DNA of 64,000 nt from Caprimulgus europaeus (GCA_907165065.1 OU015525.1:53329537-53393536); one strand, 5' to 3'; shown: positions 25,325 through 38,019, numbered from the stretch's first letter. Numbers and translations: made by a program. The notes: generated by a model from the letters alone, not told the origin.

Positions 25325-27445
25325 AGAGTCCTGAAGGGCAAAGGGACTCAGGAAGCCTGGACATTCTTCAAGAAAGAAGTCCTAAAAGCACAGGAGCAGA
25401 CTCTCCCCATGTGCTGCAAGACGAACTGGCGGGGAAGACAACCAGCCTGGCTGAACAGGGAGCTCTTGCTGGGAGTCAGGAAAAAAAAGGAGAGTTTATC
25501 ATCTCTGGAAGAAGGGACAGGCAACTCAAGAAGACTACAGGGATCTCGTTAGGTTATGCAGAGAGAAAATTAGAAAGGCAAAAGCCCAGCTAGAACTCAG
25601 TCTAGACAGTGTTGTTAGAGATAACAAAAAGTGTTTTTACAGATATACTAACAGTAAAAATAGAGGCAAGGAGAACCTCCATCCTTTATTGGATTCAGAG
25701 GGCAACATTACCACCAAGGATGAGGAAAAGGCTGAGGTACTTAATGCCTTCTTTGCCTCAGTCTTTAACAGCCAGACCAGTTATCCTTAGGGTACTCAGG
25801 CCCCTGAGCTGGAAGATGGGGATGGAGAACAGAATAAACACCCCATAATTCAGGAGGAAGCTGTTTGACCTGCTACACCACCTGAATACTCACAAGTGTA
25901 TGGGGCCAGATAGGATCCATCCAAGAGTACTAAGGGAGCTGGCAGAGGAACTTGCCAAGCCACTTTCCATCATTTATCAACAGTCCTGGCTAACATGGGA
26001 GGTCCCAGAAGACTGGAGGCTTGCCAATGTGACACCCATCTACAAGAAGGGCCGGAAGGAGGATCCAGGGAACTACACACCTGTCAGCCTGACCCCAGTA
26101 CTGGGGAAGATCATGGAGTGGTTCATCTTCAGTGTGCTTTTGTGGCATATGCAGGACAACCAAGGAATAGGACCCAGCCAGCATGGGTTCATGAAAGACA
26201 GGTCCTGCTTGACCAACCTGATCTCCTTCTATGATCAGGTGACCTGCTTAGTGGATGAGGGTAAGGCTGTGGATGTTGTCTACCTGGACTTTAGCAAGGC
26301 CCTTTACACTGTCTCCCACAGTGTTCTCCTAGAGAAGCTGGTGGCTAATGGTGGAAACAGGAGAACTCTTTGCTCAGTGGAAAACTGGCTGCATCGCTGA
26401 GCCCAGAGAGTTGTGGTGAATGGAGCAGAATCCACTTGGCAGCTGGTCACTAGTGGTGTTCCCTAGGGCTCAGTGTTGGGGCCAGCTCTGTTTAATATCT
26501 TTATTGATGATCTGGATGAGGGGATTGAGTGCACCCTCAGTTAGTTTGCAGAGGACACCAAGCTGGGCAGGAGTGTTGATCTACTTGAGGGTAGGCAGGG
26601 TCTGCAAAGGGATCTGGATAGGCTGGATGGATGGGCTGAGGCCAACTGTATGAGGTTTAACAAGGCCAACTGCCAGGTCCTGCACTTCAATCACAACAAC
26701 TCCAAGCAACGCTACAGGCTTGAGGAGGAGTAGTTGGAAAGCTGCCTGGCAGAGAAGGACCTGAGGATACTGGTCGACAGCTGGCTGAACATGAGCCAGC
26801 AGTGTGCTCAGGTGGCCAAGAAGGCCAACAGCATCCTGGCCTGTATCAGAAACAGTGTGGCCAGCAGGAGTAAGGAAGTGGTTGTTCCCCAGTACTCAGC
26901 ACTGGTGAGGCCACATCTTGAGTACTGTGTTCAGTTCTGGGCCCCTCACTACAAGAAGGACATTGAGTAGCTGGAGCATGTGCAAAGAAGGGCAACAAAG
27001 CTGGTGAAGGGCCTGGAGAACAAGTCTTAAGAGAAATGGCTGAAGGAACTGGGATTGTTTAGTCTGGAGGAGAGGAGGCTGATAGGAGGCTGAGGGGAGA
27101 CCTTATTGCTCTCTCCAACTACTTGAAAGGAGGTTGTACTGAGGTGGGTGTTGGTCTCTTCTCCCAAACAATGAGTGGCAGGACAAGAGGGAACAGCCTT
27201 AAGTTGTGCCAGGGGAGGTTTAAGTTGGATATTAGGAAAAAATTCTTCTCTGAAAGTGTTGTCAAGTATTGGAACAGGCTGGCCAGGGAAGTGATGGAGT
27301 CACCGTCCCTGGAGGTATTTAAAGGACATGTAGATGTGGTACCTGGGGACATGGTTATTGGTAAACTTGGCAATGCTAGGTTTATGGTTGGACTAGATGA
27401 TCAAAATGGTTTTTTCCAACCAACTATTCTATGATTCTATGATTT
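25325..27445 (+). mobile_element. CR1 LINE, long 5'-truncated copy
   Basis: CR1 sequence starts near 25325 in the region linking endonuclease to reverse transcriptase. It covers the whole RT and C-terminal region and ends with the tail ATTCTATGATTCTATGA at 27427-27443. At about 2.1 kb it is one of the longest copies here. Its 3' UTR (GCTAGGTTTATGGTTGGAC at 27375-27393, then GATCAAAATGG) represents a different CR1 subfamily terminus from the copies at 13066 and 61526. Multiple stops and a damaged catalytic motif show that it has long been dead. Confidence 0.94.
25411..27434 (+). pseudogene. CR1 ORF2 reverse-transcriptase pseudogene
   Basis: ORF2 normally makes an endonuclease/reverse transcriptase for target-primed retrotransposition. 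In order I see the EN-RT linker in broken frames (25411-25848). The RT fingers follow at 25900-26400: MGPDRIHPRVLRELAEE, ANVTPIYKKGRKEDPGNY, PSQHGFMKDRSCLTNL and motif A VVYLDFSKALYTV with its Asp at 26287-26289. Stop codons follow near 26400 and 26466. Motif C reads FAED instead of the usual FADD/YADD and comes right after an in-frame TAG (26540-26560). C-terminal pieces sit at 26734-26970 ([20 protein letters not shown]) and 27123-27434 ([20 protein letters not shown]). The loss of the second catalytic Asp and at least six stops rule out activity. Confidence 0.9.
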
Positions 27446-30400
27446 ATATCTATGATATATTCATACTAGAATTATGTTGTGAAAAAGCAATTCATAAATT
27501 ACAAAACACTGTTTGGGTTTTTTTTCCACAGGCTCAGTCCAGCACATTTCTGATACTTCTTGGTAACACATAAACTGAAGTTCAGACTTAATTAGAGAAG
27601 TCCAGGAACCACTCTTGAAGTGATATCACTGTTGTGACTTCGTGCTGACTATAAAGTGTTTTTCTTGACATAAGACATTGCCTCAGGCTGTGATATAGAA
27701 AATACGGGGCAGAGCTCCAGAGGTGTAAAGTTTAACACTTTCTCACTTCAGCTTGGGTTGTGAATGCTGAGACAAGAGCACTGTGCTGCAGAGAAGACAG
27801 TACCTCCCAACACATCTCAGCCCCCTTCATCAAGTCTTTCAACCATATTTTTTTTCTTGAAAGAAAGTAACATGGCCTGCCTTTTTACTTCTTCTTTGTA
27901 CAGTGCTAAGGGCTCATTGGTGGCTGACCGGCCCTGTCTTAACAAAAAGAGATTTTGGCATGATGAAATATTTTATAAAGTCAGTTGAAACAATTACTAC
28001 AATGGGAATTTTGAAATATCAGTGAAGTTGTTGATGTTATAGCTTTAGCTTATGTTAATTACCATGAGTTCTGATATTTTTCATCAAAACTTCTTTGTGA
28101 CCTATTATATCCAGAGAGGCTCTCATACTGTAGTTTCATAATGAGAGTCCAATTTATCTTCTTGGCATAGGTAACAGCCTAGTTTTTAGTCATGGCTGAA
28201 CTGGCTTTTTCAGAGCAAACATTTGAAGTTTGCAGATCAAAATTCTCTCAGTGGTGATCCAAAAGATTTTTGACAGTTTCTGGTTGAAGTGTTGTAGCAC
28301 CCTTCCCCCTGGCCCCCCAATGTAAAGTTCTATTTGCAAGGGATATAATACAGTTGTAGAAGGATGAATCACACCAAAACCATGGCTACAGTGGAGCCAA
28401 ATCTTCCCCTCACCACCTTAATTTTACTATAGGCCTGGTATTTTGGAAATTACATTTTTTTGCTTTTGAGGATCTCCAACATAGCTAATATACGAGTTGA
28501 ATATAGGGCTGTTTTGGTGTTGCAGGGTAAGGGAAAGCGGAGCACAACAGTAAGTGCAGGGCACTTGAAGAGGATGGAAACTTCGTCCTCAAAAATTTCT
28601 CTAGGCTAGAAAACACCCACAGTAATTGTAGCACGTTATAAAAAGTGGTAGACAAAGACTGTAGGAAATACATGTCAGCTTCAAAGAGAAGAGAAAGGAG
28701 TAATTACAGACCCGCGAGACACACTGATGTTTGTCCAGTTCCTTTTCAGAGTGAATCCTTAATCCAAAAAGGCTTTTCTTTTTAGGTGCTTCTGAAACTC
28801 AGTGTCTGCAGGCTTAAAAGCTTTAATAAGGAAAAGGAAACAGTGCCACCTAACTGTGGAAACTGTATTTTTTCAGTCAGCAAAGCTGAATGAACTCATA
28901 TTTTGTATTTTAAAGCTTGGAGGAGGATGTTCTTTTTCAAAGAACTCTTACTTGTAACTAAAATATTACTAGTGTGTGCCTTTTCTTAAATAGTTTTATT
29001 GGGAGAGTCCAATTTTCAGCAGAAGTCTTCTTGACCATACTGCATGTGTTAAAAAATTGGGTTTTTTCATTTGAAGACAACTAATTGGAACAGGATTATA
29101 CTTATTTGAGGAGATCATGGATAGTCAGACCATATATGATGATTCTTCACTTTAAGGACACTAACCACCTACTTTTAAACTAAATAGGTGTACTAATATG
29201 AACATACAGACACATGCATGCTTGCTTTTTCTGTAACTCTTTCCATCAGTATTTTTTTACAAAATTATCACTTCCATATTACTAAAAGCAAAACTTGTTG
29301 TGACTAATTACCACAACAGTCCTTCAACTGAGAACAAAATGAGAGTTTCATAAACCTTTCCACCATAATGACTGAATGTAATTTGCAGTGCCAGGTAAAT
29401 CTATGCTTAGGTAAGTACTGGCAGTGAAAATGCCTGTCCAGACCTGAGTTATATGTGTGTAGGCTCATAGCCCGGTTTCCAAAACCATTTTCACCACAGG
29501 TACTCATGCACAGAATTTATAAGTCTACTGCAATTGTCCAAGTGCACGAGTGAAAAACAAGGAAGAGGAAATACTTAAAAAAATTAATCAGAACATGAAT
29601 CACAAAGTTCAGCGAATATCAAAAATACTAAACTGGTATCATATAAGCCTGTTTATTTTCAGTAAAAATAATGTTTATCATCACTTTTGAAATTATCTAC
29701 TATAAATTAAAATGTATAAACGTATTTTGAGTCAATTGTTTTCTGGTTGCAACAAAGTAAATATGTGATATGGTGAGCCCTGGAGTTTACATATGTGCAT
29801 TGTCCTGAAGAGGAAGTAACCATCAGCTCTTTCTTGGCATCTTATTCTTGTATCTCCTCTGAACCTACCACTTATCCTCTTACACTTACACTTCTTCATG
29901 TCATAAAATCAACAAAGAAGGGTGAAAATGTGCAGCAAAATGTCCATCAGCTGAAACTGAAACTTAATTTTTTTTAAAGAAAAAAGAGCTAATAGTATGC
30001 TCTCAGGCATGGGACTTTTATCTACTCGCTTTGATGTTTCCCTTGTAAACAAAACTTAATCTCAGTGTCATTTTGCATGATTTTGCCTAACAATGAATTT
30101 TACTGACTAACAGTGTTACAGATGAGAATCTCTTTACTTCAAAGGCTAGGATCCATCTGACGTTTTCAAACATCATTAAAGTATTCAGAAAAGCAAAGTG
30201 TTACATATTGCACCACAGTAAAAAAAAACCCTACACTTGAGTCTGGTGCTAAGTGTGAGATAAAGTATCATTCTTACATTTGGCATTCAATGTATGCTCT
30301 TCATCCAGTACAGAAATTTGCAATTATTTTCCTTTGAAATTTTTAGGTTGACAGGAAAACACTAGTAAAATATTTCTACTAGTTGTAATATTTCCATATG

Positions 30401-31272
30401 ATCCTTTTTGTATTTTTCTTTCATTTTTCACTTCAGAAATGTGCTGGGAACAAAGCAGATGATACAATTCTGGAGCTTAATCCTTGAATGATTGCATGTG
30501 TCTGAACATCTAGGACAACCTCCGGTTTGTTCCTGCAATACAAATGCCATGAATAAAAGCCTGCCTGTTTCAGGGCTAATGTACTTTGAGTATGAAATAG
30601 CTATATGTAAGAAAAGAGTAAATTGTGTTTGTGGGAACAGAAGGTGTAAGCCATGCAACTGTCTGTGAAAGAGATCTTATTCTCTCCTAGGAAAACTAAA
30701 CATTTTGGGTATATTTTTAAAGATTCCATGTTATTTCAAAAGCTAAAAATAAAGATATGCCAATATATATCTAATGCAAATGCTAATTTTATCATTAAGA
30801 TAAAAAGGACAGAAAATGTTATATTTTATTCAGTTTCTATATTAGGTGTTAGCTACACTGTTAATGTGCACACAGGAAAGTCTTCCCTTAGACTGTAATT
30901 TATTTTATTATTTTTCTTCTTCAGTTATTAAGTTGGTAAAATGCAGCAAAAACCAGTCTATTCTGAAGTAGAGTGCAGCAAGTAGAGAGGTAGGCAATAT
31001 TTCAAAAAAATACAACCTCAGGGCTCAAATGTAGCACACATCACACAGGGGTGTTGGAAAGTCACCCTGATCTTCCGCCTTATTCTCATCCTCACAGTCC
31101 TCCATATTTCCTGTATCTTTGTGCACACACACTCACACATGCAGACATGCAGTCAACTACTGGGTAACAAAAGCAATTACAAGTGATAGAAGCAATAGAA
31201 GTGATTGCCACACTTCTTAAAAAGAATCTTAAAAGAATATAATATATGTGTATATGTATATATCTTTTATGT

Positions 31273-31290
31273 ACATACATACATACATAC
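31273..31290. repeat. Microsatellite (ACAT)n
   Basis: Four and a half perfect ACAT units inside a wider TATA/TACA-rich region of about 31245-31310. Confidence 0.9.
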
Positions 31291-33166
31291 ACTTATATAT
31301 ACAAATACTGGAATATATATTGGAATATTTCCTTGTGCTAGGGAAAATAAGAGGTGAGTGCTACCCACAGCAGAAAACAGGATGAGTTAGGCTCTAACAC
31401 CATGATCTGGAAGTCATAATATATTATGTATGTTTTATAGGAAAAGGACACCTAAGAACAAATGCCAGCTTATGGTATCCTCCTTCCCCTTCTGCCTCTT
31501 CTCTCCCTACCTACCATGAAGTGAAACAAGCTGACTTTCTGACACAATATGAATGTGGCTACTTTCAAAAGCCTCCCAAGACAGCAAAACCCATACAACT
31601 CATGACCTCTCAACACTTGTCTCATACGGCTTTCTGCTTTACTTTCTCCTCTGTGATTCTCCAAACTACAAGATGTGCTCAGTCTTTTTTGCTTTACCAA
31701 TACTCTTGCATGAGGTTCCATCAAGAGCTGATTAATACAAACCATCCATATAAATACCAAGGGAGAGGCAAACCAGACAGTTGCAAAAGTTCTTGATATC
31801 TTTAGATTAGTCTCTTTTGTCTTTCAGAAATCAAAGCTATCTACACCTAGTGTTTGTATCAACATTCAAATCAGTCATCTCTCTTTTTCTTTCAATATAC
31901 ATTTTCTAAATAGGAATAGAAATCTGCATGGATATTTCTGCAGTAATATAAAAATAAATAAATTTGTGTCCAGAAAAATTACAATTTCTACAGCACAAGT
32001 CAAAGTTAATCGGTTAAGGAAAAGTTTCTTTAAGTTTATCTACTTCCAAAAGCATTCACATAATTTCAGTCTGAAGTAGATCTGAGTTTGAAAACATAAT
32101 AAAGAAGAGAAGAGAAAAAAAGCTGCCATAAGAGAGACACAATGCCTTTTCTTTGTAACCATCTGAACTGATTTAGCACTAAGCAAAAATTATTTTTTGT
32201 ACCTGTAAAGTCCTTGATCTATCCAAAACTCTATCCAAAACCAAGTTCAGAATCACTGGATGTGTATACTTGTCATGTTTACCTTGACTAACAGAACAGA
32301 GGATTGCTTTTGCTATGCAGTGGAGGACTATATATTTTATGCTGATAACTCTATAAAAGTTCCCAATGCATTACAAATGTTGCTGTTGGAAGGAGGAACA
32401 GTCTACTGGTCAGATCCCAAGAGATTCATAAAAGTCACTATACTTTAATGGGTGTCAGTTGGATGCAGGTATACTGCAAATGCTTATTATCTCTCAGGCT
32501 AGAGACTAAATTGAAGACAAGATAGAACAGGAAATGCTGGCTAATACTAGCAAAAAGAAAGATGAAAAGTAGAACAAAGGATTTCCCTAGAGGTAGTACA
32601 ATAGATATGGGAAAATCTATGTCAGTGTATAGGATTGGAGCCTGCTGCTTCTCCAGCAAGGCAATCAGAAAAGCAGCTGAACTTGAAATTAGAGGACTTC
32701 CTGTGTGTAAATAGAAGCAGTGGGTGACATATCAGATAGCAAGGCTGAGAAAAGTCAAAGGCCCTTATGCTATATCTCTTCTTGGCTGCTGAAATTGTCC
32801 TGACAGGTGACAGTCAGCTGGAGGTGAGTTATAGCAGTCTGAGACTGTTCTCACTCATTATCTAGAACTGGAGAGCTGTGCAACTGGGAGTTCAGCTGCA
32901 TTATCTCTTCTCACTGGCCAAGCACATGCTATGGTTTCAGCTTTGCTAGTTCCAAGAGTGATGACTGATGTCTGATCCACTATTGACACAGTCCAGCCTT
33001 AACAGAAGCTGCAGTCTGACACAGTGTCCTTGGTCAAACAAGCCACCACTGAGATCAAGAGGCTGAATTTGGGACACAGAACCGAGCACAAGCTCTAAGG
33101 CTGGGTAGAGGGTGGCTCAGAGCTATACAAGCATCATGCCAGGTCTGGTGGAGAGGTCACCTTATT

Positions 33167-33180
33167 AAAAAAAAAAAAAA
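33167..33180 (+). repeat. A14 run followed by CAAAAAACAA
   Basis: A homopolymer A tract with an A-rich extension to about 33190. The approximately 450 bp upstream are less AT-rich than the surroundings, as would be expected of a polyadenylated retrocopy. I recognise no parent gene and no AATAAA signal just before the run. Confidence 0.7.
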
Positions 33181-36100
33181 CAAAAAACAATCAGGAGAAG
33201 AGCTCCTCTCCTTGCTATGGTTATTGTTGAAATCATTAGGAACATGAAGAATTATTCTTTCTCCTAACCTTTCCATCCACTTCTTACTCATATTCATACA
33301 TTTCATTAATGAGAGCTTGGCTTCCTGCTTTCCTTTCTACTTCATCATGGGCTTTCACAGTTTTGTATTTCCAGGACATCTGAATGACAGTGAAAGTAAC
33401 ATGCTTTTTCCTACGTATCTGTCACATCACCTCATATGCATGCTACTTCAAAATGAGATGGTGCTGGTGTTTATTTCATCTTTTTATGGGAAGAATATCT
33501 AAAGTTGCAATTTTTCTGTCAGAGTTGCTGGGATGCTACTGTTTTGTTTGGAGTTGTTTTTGATGCAATGACCAAAACTCTGTATAGTCTATTTATTTTG
33601 AAAACATGTGAATGATCTCTGTAATGGCACTGCCTTTACTGTTTTCTATGGTTCTCTTCATGCAGCTCACTAATAGCTCAATAATAGAGCCTAATATTCT
33701 CTCCAGTAAATCTCTGAAAATACAAAGACATTCTGTTAGAGATTTTCAGCAATTTTTGGAAAATCTTTTCAATCTAAATTAATCAAGTTTAAAATCACTC
33801 CTCAGCATCCACTGAATTACACATGTTCAAACAAAGTTTCACTGTCCATTTAGTCACGGTTCATTTATTAATTTGGTAGAACTAGCTGACAAAGACTGCT
33901 TCTCTCCTTCCTGGTCAATTACCCTTCTCATGACTACAAGAGGAGTGTGGAGTCTGAGGTTACAGCTCCACATCTAAGATATTTAAACCCTAAACAATTT
34001 GGTATGCTCTCCTACGAGGCCATTTAGTTTTTGTCTTTTGTTAGAAGATTTTGTCATTAATTGCAAAGAACGTGATTGATAAAAGAAGAGGGAAAGATTA
34101 AATGCTATGCTGTAATATTCAACATGTAAATCTGATGAACATATGCTCTAAAATGCCATTAACTATAAAAGTATATTTCTGATTAAAAATCAGTTTCTTC
34201 TAGATAAGAAAACAACATGCATTTGTAATAATCACTTGCATTAATACTGGCTAATTGACTACTTAGACTCATAAATAAATGTGAGGTTCTTGGAACACAC
34301 TCCTGAATATGTTCTATGAAATCCCTCAGCATTTGTTGCAGAAGGATTACTACAATCACTTTTCATAACTCTTGGGTCTTTTTCTCAGTATCTTTTGGAA
34401 ACCTTTCCAGCAAGCCCATAGTATAAGCATGGATGAAATACTCATCCTTTTGATGAGTTTTTGTCATGGTCCTCAATTAATTCAGGGTTTGCTTCTTATG
34501 TGACTGCTGTTTAAAAAAAGGAAAGTAACTTCCTTGGGGAGACCTATCAAGTGAAAACAATAAAATGTTGAAGCTATGAATATGCTTTCCTTATGTTTAT
34601 TGTTATAGCTTTGGCTAGTTTATAATAGGGATAGAATCCATCAGTCGCTCATAATACCATATTTTTCTGTTAGTTTATTAAAAAATGAATATGCAGTTAC
34701 AGATGTGTATGCCCCAAAAGATATAGCAGCCCTGATTTTGTTAAAGAGCAGTGTATGTAGAACTGCTCTCAACTACATTAATTCATATTTCAGAACCTTG
34801 TTCAAATCAAAATTAGCCCTGTTATACAGCTTGTCAGCCATCTCCTTTATATTTACCCTAAGGTCCTTTTTACCATCCTGGAACAATGATAAACAATGTT
34901 GGAATGGCTACAGCTCTACATATGCACTCACATTTCAGTTTTATACCGTCAGAACAGACTTTGAATGCAGAACAGATTTTTGTGAAGCAGCCATCTTTCA
35001 TGGAGTACTTAACATCCCATTTCTTTCAGTGTACCTGTCTTTAGTGTGCAGTGTATCTGTAACAGTATTAATGTTACTCTTGGAAGACGAGTTAGCTGTT
35101 ATTCCTGATACTTTTCCTGTACGCTATATAAAAATAAAATCAACACAGCTACAGCTTGTTTAAGTATCTGGCACCAAACATGGATACTTGGGATTACTGG
35201 GCTCTTTGGCAGCAAAGTACCAGTAATTCTGTATGACTGGTTCGTTAGCCCTGTGATTATCACCCCATGATACCTTCAGAGTTCAATCTGTTAGTCCATT
35301 TGCCTACTTATCAGGTAAACAACTGGTGAAAATACAACAGACTTAATATTTTTCCAAAATGCAGTTCCCCACCAAGATCAGTTCATTGAACTAAAAGCTT
35401 CTAACTATGCTTTCTTGGCCAAAAACAATTAGTGCCACTTAAAGGCTTGAAAAGAAAGAGAGCAACAGAGAGCTGCATGGCCTATGCTTTTTCCAGAGGC
35501 AGTTACTTTGTGCTGGGAGACTAAGAGTCAGCGCTGGCTCATGGTTTATATTGCGAAGGTAGTATTGCCACCAGCATATGCTTCTCGACACAGCACAGCG
35601 TTCTCTAAGTTTTATTTGAGGAGGCAGACATCAGCCTGACTCTCAACAATTTAACACAAGCCCCTGGTATACAGACTAGAGCATTTTTCCAAGGCTCCCA
35701 TGCCGAATCCACATACACTTTTCCCATTTACTCTCATGTTTTCACATATGCCGACAAGACTGACAGCACCTCAGCTAAATGCATGTCTGCCCCACACATG
35801 CAGAACCTAGTAGCACACACAGTGCCTGTCGTGCTCCTATGACGGAGAGGCCATGGAAAGAGCCAGGTAAACACTTAAGTATATGCTCGAAAATCAGTAT
35901 GCTTTTCTCCAGGTTTACCCTCCATTTTTCCTGAGTTCCAAATAATAATAAAAAAACCCTTTAGAAATTTCAGTGTGACACTAGGATCCCTTTATCTGTA
36001 AAACTGCTCCACTCAATTTAAACCTGTGATTGTGAGTGCCAGCCTGTGTTCATTTTCTGAAATAAAAGATTTATGTTTCCTTTGAAAATATTTCCTTTTT

Positions 36101-36374
36101 TTCGTTCTGTAAAATGAAATGATATGTTAAACTGTCAGATGAATGAATTCTGATTACAGCATTTATATCAAAGCTGTCTACAGTTGCTTCTTCAAAGATC
36201 AAGCTGCAGATATTAAGCCAGCCTTAGTAAGCAACAGGAATCTTTTCAAGTATCATCTTTCCTTCACAGGCCTGAGAGAAAGGAACAAGATTTTTCAAAT
36301 ATAGTTGAAATTTTGCAGTTATAGTGGGTATTTTAGACAGCTATATATGAATTTTAATCTCACAATAATACTGG

Positions 36375-36800
36375 TGAGAAGGTACCTTGGGAAGTCTCAG
36401 GTCCAGCTTCATGCTGCAAGCAGGGTCAGCTGTGAGATTCAATAAGGTTGCTCAGAGTTTTGTTCAGTTTGGTCTTGGAAACCTCCAAGGACAGAGACTG
36501 CACAGCCTCCCTGGGCAGCCTGTGATCCTACCTGACTGTCCTCAAGCTGAAAACTTTCCTTAAATCCAGTCTGAAAACGTTTCCATTTATGCCTGTTGTC
36601 TCTCATCATCCCACTATGTTCCACTGTGGGGTTTTCTTCTGGGTAACCTCATACATATCAGGGGCTGCTGTTGGGTGCCCCCAAAGCCTTCTTGTCTCCT
36701 GGCTAAATCTGCCCCAGTCCCTCAACCTCACCCTACAGGACAAGTGCTCCAGCTCCAACCATCCTGGTGGCCCTCCATTCAGCCTAATTTGGATACAAGT
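36375..36800 (-). mobile_element. CR1 LINE remnant, older subfamily
   Basis: Reverse-oriented CR1 3' region. The ordered words are CTCAGGTCCAGCTTCATGC, AAGCAGGGTCAGCTGTGAG, GGTTGCTCAGAGTTTTGTTC, CTTGGAAACCTCCAAGGAC, CACAGCCTCCCTGGGCAGCC, CTTAAATCCAGTCTGAAAAC, TGCCTGTTGTCTCTCATC, CTCAACCTCACC, CAGGACAAGTGCTCCAGC and CTGGTGGCCCTCC. The octamer tail at the left end is not recognisable. It encodes only the last part of ORF2, and the frame is broken: the minus frame at 36439-36624 has KRFQTGFKESFQLEDSQ, a degraded LDIRKxFF-type word. Its divergence is clearly higher than that of the 13066 copy. Confidence 0.85.
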
Positions 36801-37120
36801 ATAAAGCCCTGCTGAAGTCACAGTAAATGACATCTGCTGTCCAGCCCCCATCCAGACAGACAATCACCAAGGGCAGTCAAGCTTCTAAGAGGGTACTTAC
36901 CCTTAGTAGAACCATGAAGGCTGCTCCCCATCATCTTCTCCTTCACATGCCCAGAAGTATGTTCCAAGGGAGCATTCCCTATTATTTCCCTAGAGATTAA
37001 AGTGAATGAGGCTGACTGACCTCTAGTTTAGAAATCAAATTTTAAAAATCTAAGTCTTTAGAGGTCTAGGGTGGGAAATGGCATACAAGTCTGATTGACT
37101 CATGAAATGTCTTCTTCTAG
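36801..37120. other. Spacer between CR1 remnant and solo LTR
   Basis: About 320 bp in which I recognise nothing. The first part (to about 36900) is less AT-rich and might be diverged CR1 continuing from the left. Confidence 0.4.
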
Positions 37121-37770
37121 TGTCCTGGTTTTGCTAGGATAGAGTTAATTTTCTTTTTAGTAATTAGAATAGCTGTATTTTAGTATCAGTGTTCACTTCG
37201 GACTTATTATGAGAAGAACATTGATAACAGTACTGGTGTCGTGAGTTGCTGCTGGAGCTCAAGGCCACCATGTTTGACTGCTTCACAGCTGCATCAGGAC
37301 TGGGAGGGAGAAGTGTAGTGAATAGCAAAGCCTAGAACTGGCATTTGGATGTGCCAATTAAATATTCCAGATCATATCACGTCATGTCAGTATATTAACC
37401 AGGGCTGATCAGAAGACGGGGCATTTTTCTCTGGGATCGCTCGGGCTCACTCTTCCGGGGTTTTGGTTTCGGGACCGTCTCAGCTCTGGGATCGTTGGCT
37501 GGCACAGGCCGGGCATCAGTCAGCGGGCGGTGAGTACTGTGTATCACTCATTTATATATATTGTTATCACTATTGTTATCACTACTGTTATCATTATAAT
37601 TTTATTTTAATTAGTAAATAGTTTTTATCTCAACCCATGAGTTTCCTTGCCCCTTTTCTTTCCAGTTCTCTCCCCTACTCCCTGGGTGAGGGAGGGGGGA
37701 GGGTGATAGAGCAGACTGTGTTTGGCTGCAAGCTCCAAGAAAAAAGGGTGAATCCACTCAAACCACTACA
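37121..37770 (+). mobile_element. Solo LTR of an endogenous retrovirus
   Basis: About 650 bp bounded by TGTCCTGG at 37121 and CCACTACA at 37770, so it has the expected TG...CA ends. The start (TGTCCTGGTTTTGCTAGGAT), the internal TTATCTCAACCCATGAGTTT and the end AAACCACTACA match an LTR type widespread in bird genomes, close to zebra finch LTR5-like ERV LTRs (from memory, not searched). U3 contains CCAAT (37354-37358), an ACGTCA half-CRE (37379-37384) and TATATTAA (37391-37398). A cluster of CpGs follows at 37417-37530, then a TTATCAC-type triplet-rich stretch around 37560-37600. No gag, pol, env or second LTR is adjacent, so LTR-LTR recombination probably removed the provirus. The flanking 5-mers TCTAG and TTTGG agree at 3 of 5 positions. 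Confidence 0.85.
37391..37398 (+). promoter_or_regulatory. Putative TATA box of the solo LTR
   Basis: TATATTAA sits 33 bp downstream of a CCAAT box and just upstream of a CpG-rich segment, which is the expected place in an LTR promoter. Initiation would be expected near 37420-37430. Activity is unknown. Confidence 0.45.
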
Positions 37771-38019
37771 TTTGGTAATTCACATTATGGTGTTGAGCAG
37801 TTAAAATGTAGTCTTCATGTTAGAGCTGAAGGTAGAAAAATTATCTGTGGTTAATAGAGGGTAGGTTGATTTCTGTTTTGTTTTTTCTTTTTGTTTGTCT
37901 GTGTTAATTTTTGATATCTGTATTTCTTTTAGAATAATAGAAACATAGAATGGTTTGTATTGGAAGGGACCTTTAAAGTTGTAGTCCAACCCTCCCTGCT
38001 GTGAGCAGGGACATCTTCA

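Larger units (their letters stand above)
27446..36374. other. Non-coding AT-rich DNA
   Basis: No gene or transposon is recognised over almost 9 kb. Small features are an (ACAT)n tract at 31273-31290 and an A14 run at 33167-33180 behind a less AT-rich stretch (about 32700-33160) that could be an unrecognised retrocopy. A GC-richer patch lies at about 35460-35880. The 152-codon frame at 34705-35163 is rich in hydrophobic residues but has no start context, domain or neighbouring splice signals that I can defend, so I leave it uncalled. Confidence 0.5.

Noticed and set aside
31245..31310. TATA/ACAT-rich stretch considered as a CRISPR-like or satellite array
   Set aside because: It is an ordinary tetranucleotide microsatellite in vertebrate DNA, with no spacer structure.
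34705..35163. 152-codon plus-strand open frame with hydrophobic stretches
   Set aside because: It looks membrane-like only because T-rich DNA encodes Phe, Leu and Ser. There is no recognisable family, and stops flank it in AT-rich DNA.
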